42,870 bases of DNA, taken from NCBI GenBank assembly GCA_013388435.1, contig JACAFE010000020.1:1-42870 (forward strand). Reading direction: 5' to 3'. Below are positions 33,571-41,926 of the stretch, piece by piece (position 1 is the stretch's first letter; each line of letters starts with the position of its first letter). The notes beneath the pieces are model-generated. The model was not told where the DNA came from and made no database searches. It worked only from the letters and a program-made list of their open reading frames with translations. The position numbers and the translations under genes are program-made. Source of the DNA: Nitrospirota bacterium. Lineage in GTDB: Bacteria > Nitrospirota > Thermodesulfovibrionia > Thermodesulfovibrionales > SM23-35.

Positions 33571-33719
33571 TTTCTCGGTTTTTCTATCAAATATCCTCTG
33601 TATTTATTTTTCCAGTCATTTAAACCTGAAAATGCTATTGAAATAATGCACATGTTTCAAAAATTTATTTTTGATGCTATAAACCGTAAGGATACCCGGC
33701 GTTGTTTATCACGATTCAT
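33561..33719 (-). pseudogene. Short ORF with an in-frame TGA, coupled to the upstream gene
   Basis: An ATG (33719-33717) overlaps the stop of the upstream unknown gene as ATGA, the usual mark of a coupled gene. The frame gives MNRDKQRRVSLRFIASKINF, meets TGA at 33659-33657, then continues in the same frame for 31 codons (next Met at 33653) to a TGA at 33563. Together it is 53 codons. It may be a nonsense-decayed gene, two tiny ORFs, or chance. I see no convincing selenocysteine hairpin after the TGA. No homology is recognised. Confidence 0.3.
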
Positions 33720-34108
33720 ACTTTAAATTGTTTCATATAAACTTTTTCTATTATATGAAGATGAATCTTATCATCGGTATTAATTTTATTAAACAGATCA
33801 AAAATAGTTTTTTCAATACTACCAGCATTGCTGACAGCTAAAACCAGTCTGAATCTATTGAATCCATATTTATCTCTTTCCTCTTTGCCTGACTTTAAAA
33901 GTAAAGGAATTATTTCCTTAATTATCATATTTTCAGTTAAATCAAAAATATATACAAGAAGTCTGTTGCCAATATTAATTTTTCTTCTTATTATCAAATT
34001 TCCGCATGGTACATTTTCCTTGTAATCTATGATTTTAAATACTTCCTCGGGGCAACCACAGCCGAGTGTTTTCTGAACAAATTCTTTAATCGCCTTTTTT
34101 TCTTCCAT
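33716..34108 (-). CDS. Unknown protein encoded after the ribonucleotide reductase
   Basis: The 130-residue product begins MEEKKAIKEFVQKTLGCGCPEEVF. I start at the ATG at 34108, just after the nrdJ double stop; a longer TTG form would overlap nrdJ. Visible features are a Cys-Gly-Cys near residue 17, a second Cys (VPCGNL) and mixed alpha/beta content. There is no signal peptide or membrane segment. I do not recognise a family. Its 4-bp distance to nrdJ implies co-translation, and a redox role for nrdJ is possible but unsupported. Confidence 0.75.
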   Translation of the reverse strand: MEEKKAIKEFVQKTLGCGCPEEVFKIIDYKENVPCGNLIIRRKINIGNRLLVYIFDLTENMIIKEIIPLLLKSGKEERDKYGFNRFRLVLAVSNAGSIEKTIFDLFNKINTDDKIHLHIIEKVYMKQFKV

Positions 34109-34112
34109 ATTA

Positions 34113-35852
34113 TCAATCAGCGTCCACAAATTTCATCAGTGTGCCCTTCTTCGCAGTTCCGTACCTGAAGATTGTTATTCCTTTACAACCTTTTTCATAA
34201 GCAAGCATAAAAGCCCGGGCAACATCTTCTTTTTTTGCTTTATGCGGCATATTTATAGTTTTTGAAACAGCATTGTCTGTAAATTCCTGAAAACGTGCCT
34301 GCATTTCAATATGTTTTTCAGGGGATATTTCATGAGCAATCCTGAAAAGCCTTTTAATTTTAACAGGCATCTCCTTAATTCCTTTCAAAGAACCTGTTTT
34401 TTTAACCTTTTCCATTAAAGTTTCATTATATAATCCTTCTTTTATTGTAATTTCAAGGAAATATTTGTTTATTTCGGCAAATTCCATATCAAGAGCATAT
34501 CTTTTATAAGCAATTGCAAATAATGGCTCAATTCCACTCGAACAATCAGCAATAATAGACAGGGTACCCGTGGGCGCAATTGTTGTAGTAGTCGCATTTC
34601 TTATGCCGGGGAAACCCTGAATATCATAAATCGAACCTTTAAAATTAAGAAAAGAACCTCTTTGAAAAGCAAGTTCGATTGATGCTTCCCTTGCTTTATC
34701 CCGTATAAACTTCATGATAGTTCGTGCAAAATCCAAAGCTGATTTATGGTCATAAGGTATTCCGAGAAGTATCAATGCATCTGCCCATCCCATTACACCA
34801 ATGCCTATTTTTCTGTTTCCTTTATGCATTTGCTCGATTTCAGGGACAGGATATTTATTAACATCAATTGAATTATCAAGAAATCTTACAGCGGTTTTAA
34901 TATCATCCTGAAGCATATCCCAATTAAAATTAGTCTCTTCAATTATACATAATTTGTTTTTATGAAACTTTCTTTCTTTTACATATTTAGAGATATTTAA
35001 AGAACCCAATACACATGCTTCATAAGGAAGTAAAGGCTGTTCCCCGCATGGATTTGTAGACTCTATTGTACCGATATGAGGTGTAGGGTTTGCAGCATTA
35101 ATTCTGTCTATGAATATTATTCCCGGATCTCCTGTTCTCCATGCGCTTTCTATAAGTTCATCAAAAATTTCTTTTGCTTTTATTCTGCCAGAAACTTTTT
35201 TTGTGCGGGGATTAATTAGTTCATACTCTTCATTGTTTTTAAGGGCTTGCATGAAAGCATCTGTAACCGCAACCGAGATATTGAAATTAGCAAGTTCTTT
35301 TTCTTCTCTCTTAATTTTTATAAATTCCAATATGTCAGGATGGTCAATACGTAAAATACCCATATTAGCTCCCCTTCTTGCCCCACCCTGTTTAATCACC
35401 TCGGTTGCTGAATTATATACTTTCATAAACGATACAGGTCCGCTTGCGATACCACCAGTTGAACGAACTTTATCTGCTCTTGGCCTTAGCTTTGAAAAAG
35501 AAAAACCTGTGCCACCACCGCTTTGCAGAATCAAAGCCGCATACTTAAGAGTATTAAAAATACCTTCCATTGAATCATCTACAGGGAGAACAAAACAAGC
35601 GGCAAGTTGCCCAATTTCCTTGCCAGCGTTCATTAATGCAGGAGAATTCGGTAAAAACCGCAAGTCTGTCATAATATTGAAAAATTTTTCTTCCCAATAG
35701 GATGAATTTTTAGAATAATTTTCTTCTGCTGAAGAAACTGTCCTTGCAACCCTTTCGAACATTTGTTCTGGTGTCTCGATAATATTCCCTGCTTCGTCCT
35801 TAAGAAGATAGCGGGCTTTAAGAACAGTTAATGCATTTTCCGATAAATACAT
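34113..35852 (-). CDS. nrdJ: B12-dependent (class II) ribonucleotide reductase, short form
   Basis: The 579-residue product has the RNR barrel. The thiyl cysteine is in [22 protein letters not shown], and the redox pair partners are in [16 protein letters not shown] and [25 protein letters not shown] is also present. It reduces ribonucleotides with adenosylcobalamin. It ends at [21 protein letters not shown] followed by TGA TAA, so the usual C-terminal extension with a CxxC that resets the active site is missing. No class I or III subunits are seen in the window. The ATG lacks a Shine-Dalgarno. It lies after leuA. Confidence 0.93.
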   Translation of the reverse strand: MYLSENALTVLKARYLLKDEAGNIIETPEQMFERVARTVSSAEENYSKNSSYWEEKFFNIMTDLRFLPNSPALMNAGKEIGQLAACFVLPVDDSMEGIFNTLKYAALILQSGGGTGFSFSKLRPRADKVRSTGGIASGPVSFMKVYNSATEVIKQGGARRGANMGILRIDHPDILEFIKIKREEKELANFNISVAVTDAFMQALKNNEEYELINPRTKKVSGRIKAKEIFDELIESAWRTGDPGIIFIDRINAANPTPHIGTIESTNPCGEQPLLPYEACVLGSLNISKYVKERKFHKNKLCIIEETNFNWDMLQDDIKTAVRFLDNSIDVNKYPVPEIEQMHKGNRKIGIGVMGWADALILLGIPYDHKSALDFARTIMKFIRDKAREASIELAFQRGSFLNFKGSIYDIQGFPGIRNATTTTIAPTGTLSIIADCSSGIEPLFAIAYKRYALDMEFAEINKYFLEITIKEGLYNETLMEKVKKTGSLKGIKEMPVKIKRLFRIAHEISPEKHIEMQARFQEFTDNAVSKTINMPHKAKKEDVARAFMLAYEKGCKGITIFRYGTAKKGTLMKFVDAD

Positions 35853-35866
35853 GATATTTAATTTAA

Positions 35867-37375
35867 TTATTTTTTCCTTGCTGCCAGTTTATTAAGCGCA
35901 TTAATATAAGCCTTTGCTGCTGCAACTATAATATCTGTATCAGCTCCATGACCTCTCACGGTTCTATTATCTTCCTCAAGAGAAACTATAACTTCACCAA
36001 GAGCATCTGTACCACCTGTAATTCCTTTTACTTCAAATTTCAACAGCCTGCTCTTGGTGCCTGTTATAGCAGAAATTGCTTTATAAGTAGCATCAACCGG
36101 CCCATCGCCGTGTTCTAACTTATCCATTATCTCTTCACCGACTTTGAGTTTTATAGCTGCTGTCGGTTTCTGATTCACTCCGCTGACTATATAAAGATCA
36201 ACAAGACTATAAAATTCAGGCACTTCAACTGAACCTTCGGATACAAGCGCTTCAATATCCTCATCAAAAATATCTTTCTTTTGATCCGCAAGTTTTTTAA
36301 ATTTTTCGAATACCTTATTTAATTCCTCATCAGACAAAACATAGCCGAGTTCTTTAAGACGGGTCTTAAATGCATGCCTTCCTGAATGCTTTCCGAGAAC
36401 AAGTTTTGTTGAATAAAGACCTATACTTTCAGGTCTGATTATTTCATAAGTTGATTTCTCTTTTAGAAGTCCATCCTGATGTATTCCTGATTCATGAGCA
36501 AAAGCATTTGCTCCAACAATAGCTTTATTTGGCTGAACCGCTATGCCTGTTATTTTTGTAATTAATCTGCTTGTCCGGATTATTTCCTCTGTCTTTATTT
36601 TCGTGTCTGCATTAAAAAGATCTTTTCTTGTTCTCAAAGCCATAACAACTTCCTCAAGAGAGCAATTTCCAGCTCTTTCGCCTATGCCATTTATTGTGCA
36701 TTCTATCTGACCTGCTCCATTTAAAACCGCTGATAAAGAGTTTGAGGTTGAAAGTCCAAGATCATTATGGCAATGAACAGAAATAACCGCTTTGTTTATA
36801 TTCTGAACTTTTTCAAAAAGAGTCTTGATTATATTTCCAAACTCTACAGGAATAATGTACCCCACCGTATCAGGTATATTTACAGTTGATGCTCCGGCTT
36901 CTATTACAGCCTCTACTACTTCACATAGATAATTTATATCTGTCCTTGTTGCGTCCATTGGTGAAAATTCAACATCATCAACAAGGCTTCTTGCGAATTT
37001 AACCATCTCTACAGAGCGTTTCAGGGCTTCTTCTCTGCTTACCCTGAACTGATATTTTAGATGAATATCTGATGTTGAATGAAAAGTATGAATGCGTTTT
37101 TTTGGGGTGTCTTTCAATGCTTCATAAGCGCTTTTTATATCCTCTTCACGAGCCCTGGCAAGACTGCATATAATAGGACCTTCTACTTCACTCCCTATTG
37201 TTTTTATAGCCTCAAAATCGCCCGGTGAACTATAAGCAAACCCTGCTTCTATAACATCAACTCCAAGTCTGGCAAGTTGTTTGGCAACAAGAAGCTTTTC
37301 AGCAGTATTCATTGAAGCACCGGGAGATCGTTCACCATCGCGAAGCGTTGTATCAAATATCTTTATTATTCTCAT
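35867..37375 (-). CDS. leuA: 2-isopropylmalate synthase
   Basis: The 502-residue product is a full-length LeuA. The DRE-TIM catalytic start DTTLRDGERSPGASM is present, then VHCHNDLGLSTSNSL, the subdomain GANAFAHESGIHQDG, and the C-terminal regulatory LeuA_dimer domain. It makes isopropylmalate from acetyl-CoA and 2-oxoisovalerate, and the C-terminal domain gives leucine feedback. It follows pssA by 2 bp. Leucine is also served by ilvE in this window. Confidence 0.95.
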   Translation of the reverse strand: MRIIKIFDTTLRDGERSPGASMNTAEKLLVAKQLARLGVDVIEAGFAYSSPGDFEAIKTIGSEVEGPIICSLARAREEDIKSAYEALKDTPKKRIHTFHSTSDIHLKYQFRVSREEALKRSVEMVKFARSLVDDVEFSPMDATRTDINYLCEVVEAVIEAGASTVNIPDTVGYIIPVEFGNIIKTLFEKVQNINKAVISVHCHNDLGLSTSNSLSAVLNGAGQIECTINGIGERAGNCSLEEVVMALRTRKDLFNADTKIKTEEIIRTSRLITKITGIAVQPNKAIVGANAFAHESGIHQDGLLKEKSTYEIIRPESIGLYSTKLVLGKHSGRHAFKTRLKELGYVLSDEELNKVFEKFKKLADQKKDIFDEDIEALVSEGSVEVPEFYSLVDLYIVSGVNQKPTAAIKLKVGEEIMDKLEHGDGPVDATYKAISAITGTKSRLLKFEVKGITGGTDALGEVIVSLEEDNRTVRGHGADTDIIVAAAKAYINALNKLAARKK

Positions 37376-37377
37376 TG

Positions 37378-38103
37378 CTAACTCTGTTCCTCCTTCTTTT
37401 TCCTCATTTTATTATAGTAAAGAACTAAATTTTCAATTATGCCGCCAAACAAATAAACCATTGCAAAAATAAAAAGGGATACAGGCGGATGAATAATAAT
37501 TAACATCAAAACAATCACAAAAACAACAAGTATCCAGAAAGGCTTTCTTTCCCTGAAATTTATTTCCTTTGCTCCATGATAACGCAATGTGCTTACCATA
37601 AGTAACGCCAATAATATTGTTATTAATAATAAATAAATATTTTTATCAGGTGTTCCACCCCATATTTCATTATAAAAAAGCACAATAGAAGCTAATATAG
37701 ATGCTGCCCCTGGAATTGGCATTCCGGTAAATGCCTTTGACTCGGCAGAACCCATCTGAACATTATAACGCGCAAGACGTAAAGCGCCACATGCCATAAA
37801 CCAGAAACATACAGCCCAACCAATTCTTCCAAATGGTTGCAAAGCCCATTTATACATCATGATAGCAGGTGCAACACCAAAAGCAACTAGATCAGATAAA
37901 GAATCAAGTTCGATGCCGAATTTCGTGGTGCTACTTGTTAATCTTGCAACCCATCCATCAAGCCCGTCAAATATAGTTGCGAAAAATATTGCCCATGCAG
38001 CATGGATATAATTGCCTTTTATTGAGGCAAGAATAGAATAAAAACCCATTAGCATACCGCAAAGAGTCAGAGTATTGGGCAATATGTATATTCCTTTCTT
38101 CAT
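37378..38103 (-). CDS. pssA: CDP-diacylglycerol-serine O-phosphatidyltransferase
   Basis: The 241-residue membrane protein has the CDP-alcohol phosphotransferase motif DGLDGWVARLTSSTTKFG followed by the paired Asp of ELDSLSD, and about six membrane segments. It makes phosphatidylserine, the precursor of phosphatidylethanolamine. No psd (decarboxylase) is beside it in the window, though psd-pssA-leuA is a familiar order in related anaerobes. A TATAAT lies 6 bp before the ATG and no Shine-Dalgarno is visible. Confidence 0.93.
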   Translation of the reverse strand: MKKGIYILPNTLTLCGMLMGFYSILASIKGNYIHAAWAIFFATIFDGLDGWVARLTSSTTKFGIELDSLSDLVAFGVAPAIMMYKWALQPFGRIGWAVCFWFMACGALRLARYNVQMGSAESKAFTGMPIPGAASILASIVLFYNEIWGGTPDKNIYLLLITILLALLMVSTLRYHGAKEINFRERKPFWILVVFVIVLMLIIIHPPVSLFIFAMVYLFGGIIENLVLYYNKMRKKKEEQS

Positions 38104-38109
38104 TAAATA

Positions 38110-38115
38110 ATTATA
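38110..38115 (-). promoter_or_regulatory. -10 element of a likely leaderless pssA promoter
   Basis: TATAAT (38115-38110) is perfect and the ATG at 38103 begins 6 bp later. No clear -35 is visible upstream. The position suits a transcript starting at the start codon. Confidence 0.45.
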
Positions 38116-38164
38116 ATTGAAATCAGGATAATTTGCTCGAAAAGTATTTTTCTTGGTTCTAACT

Positions 38165-38270
38165 CTGAAGTACTAAACTTGATGATTTCCAGTTGAAAAC
38201 TTCAGGGGTGTGAAATAAGTCAGAAGTGTCTGCTTTGGGAAGAAGGCTAATGAATGTTTCGAGAAAGCAG
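38165..38270 (+). other. Intergenic leader with competing inverted repeats
   Basis: The 338-bp gap between pssA and the cytochrome (38104-38441) has no convincing gene. On the plus strand, CTGAAGT (38165-38171) can pair with ACTTCAG (38199-38205), and the ACTTC part can instead pair with GAAGT at 38223-38227. A separate 7-bp stem is formed by CTGCTTT (38230-38236) and AAAGCAG (38264-38270). These could be part of a cytochrome leader, but no known riboswitch motif is recognised. Further downstream, TTGATT (38323) and TAGAAT (38347) with an 18-bp gap may be a promoter. Confidence 0.3.
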
Positions 38271-38441
38271 CTCTTAAAAGAATTTGCCCAAAATTATTGC
38301 CATAACTTTAAATTTATCATTATTGATTATAAAGTAACTGTAGTATTAGAATATTATATTAATGACGGATTTTTAAATAAGATTTTCTGGATAGTATATG
38401 GGAAATTGGACATTATTTAAAATGAAAGGGGGTGAGATAAA

Positions 38442-38816
38442 ATGAAACGTTTAACATTAATTTTAGTTGTTATTGCATCCTTTATTCTTATAACCTCGGC
38501 ATTCGCAGGGATGAAGACTTATACTTATAAGGACGGCGATTTAGGCCCGGTTACTTTTGATGGTAAATTGCATAATACCAAACTCGGTCCGGGAAAATGT
38601 ATGGAATGCCACAAAGGTAATGTTCCTTTTGCTATGAAGATGCCTGGTACTGAAGGTTGCGCAAAAATTACGAAAGCTGATCATGTTGATGGTAAATTCT
38701 GCGGTGTTTGTCACAATGGCACCAAAGCTTTCGACTGGAAAGAAGGAGCAGATTGCACAAAATGCCATAAAAAAGAAGCTGCTTCTGCACCTGCCGTAGA
38801 ACCCGAAAAGAAATAA
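38442..38816 (+). CDS. Triheme c7-type cytochrome, exported
   Basis: The 124-residue plus-strand gene has a good site (AAGGGGGTGAG). It has a signal peptide (KRLTLILVVIASFILITSAFAG, cleavage near residue 22) and three CxxCH motifs: CMECH (53-57), CGVCH (87-91), CTKCH (105-109). The pattern FDGKLHN, then HVDGKFCGVCHNG, is that of c7-type triheme periplasmic electron carriers. Only five His occur (44, 57, 81, 91, 109), one short of full bis-His ligation of three hemes. It is expressed against all its neighbours and ends at a bidirectional terminator. Confidence 0.93.
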   Translation: MKRLTLILVVIASFILITSAFAGMKTYTYKDGDLGPVTFDGKLHNTKLGPGKCMECHKGNVPFAMKMPGTEGCAKITKADHVDGKFCGVCHNGTKAFDWKEGADCTKCHKKEAASAPAVEPEKK

Positions 38817-38822
38817 TCAATA

Positions 38823-38859
38823 AAAAAGGGTATGGTTCAATTTCTTCCATACCCTTTTT
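38823..38859. terminator. Bidirectional intrinsic terminator
   Basis: AAAAAGGGTATGG (38823-38835) and CCATACCCTTTTT (38847-38859) form a perfect 13-bp stem around an 11-nt loop, with A/T runs on both sides. It lies between the convergent cytochrome and ilvE genes and should end transcripts from both. Confidence 0.9.
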
Positions 38860-38894
38860 ATATTATTTTCATCAGAAACAGATCAGCGGGTTTA

Positions 38895-39812
38895 TTATTT
38901 TACTTCAGTCAGCCATGATTTATACTTTTTATTCCTGCCTTTTACTATATCAAAAAATATTGTTTGAAGTTTTTTTGTAATTTTACCTGGTTTGCCTTCT
39001 CCAATTATTCTTCCATCAGCTTCTCTGATTGGAGTAACTTCTGCCGCGGTTCCTGTAAAAAAAGCTTCCTGAGAAATATAGAGTTCATCTCTCGTAAATC
39101 TTTCTTCCTTAACCGTAATCCCGTTGTCTTCAGCTATTTTTATTATGCTGTTTCTTGTAATTCCTTCAAGTATTGAAGTTAATGGAGTTGTTTTAAGAAC
39201 ACCGTCTCTCACTATAAATATATTTTCTCCGCTTCCTTCAGAAACATAACCTTCGGTATCAAGAAGCAATGCTTCATCGTATCCACATGATATAGCTTCT
39301 TTTTTTGCGAGCTGCGAATTGACATAATATCCGCATACTTTTCCTCTTGTCATATTGGCATTAACATGATTCCTTATAAAAGAAGAAGTTTTTATTCTAA
39401 TGCCTTTTTCAATTCCTTCTTCTCCAAGATATGTTCCCCATGACCAGACAGCTATTGAGACATTAACAGGATTTTCCTTTGGATAAAGCCCCATAGCTCC
39501 ATAGCCTATATAAACAAGTGGTCTGATATAACAGGATTTTATCCTGTTAATCTTTACAGTTTCTATTATTGCTTTCTTAATTTCTTCTTTACTAAACGGA
39601 ATATCAATAAGAAATATATGGGCAGAATTGAATAATCTTTCAACATGCTCATCAAGTCTGAATATGGCAGGACCTTTTGATGTTTCATAACACCTTATAC
39701 CTTCAAATACTCCAAGCCCATAATGAAGTGAATGGGTCAACACATGGACAGTAGCATTATCCCAATCAACAAATTTTCCATCCATCCATATTTTTTCTGT
39801 TTTTGGTATCAT
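38895..39812 (-). CDS. ilvE: Branched-chain amino acid aminotransferase
   Basis: The 305-residue fold-type IV PLP aminotransferase has [35 protein letters not shown], the region around the PLP Lys [18 protein letters not shown], and the PLP-phosphate loop [11 protein letters not shown]. It makes or breaks down Leu, Ile and Val. A TTGACA/TATAAA promoter ends 8 bp before its ATG and no Shine-Dalgarno is visible, so the mRNA may be leaderless. It ends at the bidirectional terminator shared with the cytochrome. Confidence 0.95.
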   Translation of the reverse strand: MIPKTEKIWMDGKFVDWDNATVHVLTHSLHYGLGVFEGIRCYETSKGPAIFRLDEHVERLFNSAHIFLIDIPFSKEEIKKAIIETVKINRIKSCYIRPLVYIGYGAMGLYPKENPVNVSIAVWSWGTYLGEEGIEKGIRIKTSSFIRNHVNANMTRGKVCGYYVNSQLAKKEAISCGYDEALLLDTEGYVSEGSGENIFIVRDGVLKTTPLTSILEGITRNSIIKIAEDNGITVKEERFTRDELYISQEAFFTGTAAEVTPIREADGRIIGEGKPGKITKKLQTIFFDIVKGRNKKYKSWLTEVK

Positions 39813-39820
39813 GAATTACT

Positions 39821-39850
39821 TTTATAACAAGACAGAGGCATAATTGTCAA
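39821..39850 (-). promoter_or_regulatory. Sigma-70 promoter of ilvE
   Basis: A perfect TTGACA (39850-39845), an 18-bp spacer and TATAAA (39826-39821) with a preceding TGT. The -35 abuts the argS stop codon. Only 8 bp separate the -10 from the ilvE ATG. Confidence 0.7.
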
Positions 39851-41491
39851 TCACATCCTGTCAGGAGCGCTTATGCCTAATATTTTCAAGCCTTCTTCTA
39901 AAATTTCTTTTACAGCTTTGCATAATAAAAGTCTTGCGACTGTTAATTCATTATTATTTGCAAGAACTCTGTATTTGTTGTAATAAGGATGAAATAATCC
40001 TGCAAGCTCCTGCAGATAAAAAGTAATCCTGTGTGGCTCATGTGTTTTAACAGCTCCCTCAAAAATCATCGGGTACATTAATAATTTTTTTATGATTCTG
40101 AACTCTTCAGGTGTATTTAGAAATTGCAAATTATAATTTGTTTTATTTATATCAATACCTTTTTCTACAGCATTCCTGAAAATACTGTTTATTCTGGCAT
40201 AAGCATATTGTACGTAAAAGACAGGATTTTCAGATGATTGCATTTTAGCTACTTCAAGATCAAATTCAAGATGACTGTCGGGTCTTCGTGTCAGAAAAAT
40301 AAATTTCGTAGTATCTGCTCCTACTTCGTCAATCACTTCCCTTAGAGTAATAAATTCACCTGCTCTTTTCGACATCTGAACAGGCTTCCCGGCCCTGAGA
40401 AGCGAGACCATCTGAACAAGCAGTACTTTTAATTTATCCTCTGGATAGCCAAATGCTTCTATAATAGCTTTCACTCTCGGAATATAACCATGATGATCAG
40501 CTCCCCAAATGTCTATCAGTTCATCGTATCCCTTTTCTATTTTTTTCTTATGATATGCTATATCAGAAGTAAAATAAGTATATTCACCATCCTGTTTTAT
40601 TACTACCCTATCTTTCTCATCCCCAAAAAAAGAAGATCTAAACCAGACAGCTCCATCTTTCTCATAAATATACTCTTTTGCCTTCAGATATTCGAGTGCT
40701 TTATCAACATCTCCGGAATCGAAAAGTTCTCTTTCACTTTGCCAGACATCAAAGAATATCCCAAATGCTTTAAGATCTTCTTTTATATCATCAAGAATTT
40801 TTTTATAAGAATAATCAATAAAAAAATCAGCCACTTCATCAAAACCTGATTGAAGATATTTTCCTCCTTCTTTTTTAAATATCTCCTTCGCTATATCCTC
40901 AACATATAAACCTTTATAACCATCTTCGGGAAATGGATATTCAATTCCCTGCATTTCCCGGTATTTTGCGAATACAGAATGTCCGAGAAGTTTAACCTGC
41001 CTTCCTGCATCATTAATATAATATTCACGAATCACATTAAATCCTGCTGCCCGGAGTAAATTAGAAAGAGCAGCTCCTGTAGCTGCGCCTCTTCCATGAC
41101 CCAGATGCAACGGGCCTGTAGGATTTGCGCTTACGAATTCTATTTGTACTTTCCTTCCATGTCCTATATTTTTTCTTAGAAATACTGAAGGTTTTTGTAA
41201 AATTTCATTCAATTTACTGATTAAATAGTTTTTAGAAAAAGTAAAATTAATGAATCCGGGACCAGCTATTTCTATCTTTTCGAAAATATCATTAATTGAC
41301 ATATAAGAAACCAATTCCTCTGCTATTTTTCCTGGACTCTTCTTTAGAAGTTTTGCGAGACTCATGGCAACAGGTGTTGCAATATCACCCATTGTTTCTT
41401 GTGGAGGGACTTCAACTTCAATTGCTGGCATCTGAGAAATGCCAAGTTTATTGATTGCATCAGTGATAATACTAATAATCTCGTTTTTCAT
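39851..41491 (-). CDS. argS: Arginyl-tRNA synthetase
   Basis: The 546-residue class I synthetase has an N-terminal additional domain, the HIGH-type motif GPLHLGHGRGAA near residue 130 (HLGH), the KMSKS-type QMSKRAG and a DALR anticodon-binding end. Length and layout are normal. A weak promoter and no Shine-Dalgarno precede the ATG. It is followed by ilvE, whose promoter begins at its stop. Confidence 0.97.
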   Translation of the reverse strand: MKNEIISIITDAINKLGISQMPAIEVEVPPQETMGDIATPVAMSLAKLLKKSPGKIAEELVSYMSINDIFEKIEIAGPGFINFTFSKNYLISKLNEILQKPSVFLRKNIGHGRKVQIEFVSANPTGPLHLGHGRGAATGAALSNLLRAAGFNVIREYYINDAGRQVKLLGHSVFAKYREMQGIEYPFPEDGYKGLYVEDIAKEIFKKEGGKYLQSGFDEVADFFIDYSYKKILDDIKEDLKAFGIFFDVWQSERELFDSGDVDKALEYLKAKEYIYEKDGAVWFRSSFFGDEKDRVVIKQDGEYTYFTSDIAYHKKKIEKGYDELIDIWGADHHGYIPRVKAIIEAFGYPEDKLKVLLVQMVSLLRAGKPVQMSKRAGEFITLREVIDEVGADTTKFIFLTRRPDSHLEFDLEVAKMQSSENPVFYVQYAYARINSIFRNAVEKGIDINKTNYNLQFLNTPEEFRIIKKLLMYPMIFEGAVKTHEPHRITFYLQELAGLFHPYYNKYRVLANNNELTVARLLLCKAVKEILEEGLKILGISAPDRM

Positions 41492-41499
41492 AAGTTTTA

Positions 41500-41529
41500 A
41501 GTTTAATCTCGGCAGGCATTTAAAGTCAA
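41500..41529 (-). promoter_or_regulatory. Probable argS promoter
   Basis: TTGACT (41529-41524, five of six), an 18-bp spacer, and TAAACT (41505-41500, four of six). Eight bp separate the -10 from the ATG, the same spacing as at ilvE. Confidence 0.4.
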
Positions 41530-41537
41530 ATTAAACT

Positions 41538-41918
41538 CTAATTCTTATAAATTTTAATTTTGTTGACTCCTGAAATCCATGAAAGCAGAATACTTACAAC
41601 ACTTATGATAATAGCACCCTTTAACGCAGGCAGAAAACCATTTATACTCAATCCGAGATTCAAAGGTTCTGATAATTGAACAGTTATAATCAGCATCAGG
41701 GTATTTATAAAAATAGTAAATAAACCAAGTGTAAATATAATCAGAGGAATAGCAAAAAAAGTTACAATAGGTTTTATGAAAGCATTAACTATCCCAAAAA
41801 CAGCACCAATTATAATCATTTTCCACCATTCGCCTGTAAAGGCTATCCCATCTATAACCTTAACCGCAATCCCAATGGAAAGAGCATTAATCATAATTCT
41901 AAGAATAATCCTGGACAT
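41538..41918 (-). CDS. Phage holin superfamily IV-type four-helix membrane protein
   Basis: The 126-residue protein has four membrane segments. The pattern GAVFGIVNAFIKPIVTFFAIPLIIFTLGLFTIFINTLML is characteristic of this family, common in bacterial chromosomes without phage. No lysis role is implied. It starts 9 bp before the end region of the protease gene's transcript partner. The ATG at 41918 is behind AGGAGG at some distance. Its function is unknown. Confidence 0.85.
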   Translation of the reverse strand: MSRIILRIMINALSIGIAVKVIDGIAFTGEWWKMIIIGAVFGIVNAFIKPIVTFFAIPLIIFTLGLFTIFINTLMLIITVQLSEPLNLGLSINGFLPALKGAIIISVVSILLSWISGVNKIKIYKN

Positions 41919-41926
41919 TATTTATT

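Noticed and set aside
33600-33660. Selenocysteine decoding at the in-frame TGA
   Set aside because: No stable hairpin with a SECIS-like loop is evident just after the TGA; kept only as a question in the finding.
33460-33726. Plus-strand 88-codon ORF over the metallohydrolase 5' end and its upstream gap
   Set aside because: It is antisense to the metallohydrolase start and promoter, has no ribosome site, and its composition is like a shadow frame.
33716-34108. Unknown gene as a split-off TSCPD tail of NrdJ
   Set aside because: The order of motifs does not match TSCPD; the shared CGNL words are not enough.
38120-38300. c-di-GMP (GEMM) riboswitch before the cytochrome
   Set aside because: GEMM riboswitches precede some multiheme cytochromes, but the conserved GGGCAAACC and GACGCAAAGCC-like segments are absent.
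38226-38420. Plus-strand 64-codon ORF from a GTG in the pssA-cytochrome gap
   Set aside because: No Shine-Dalgarno, no recognised motif, and it overlaps the inverted repeats; it looks like chance.
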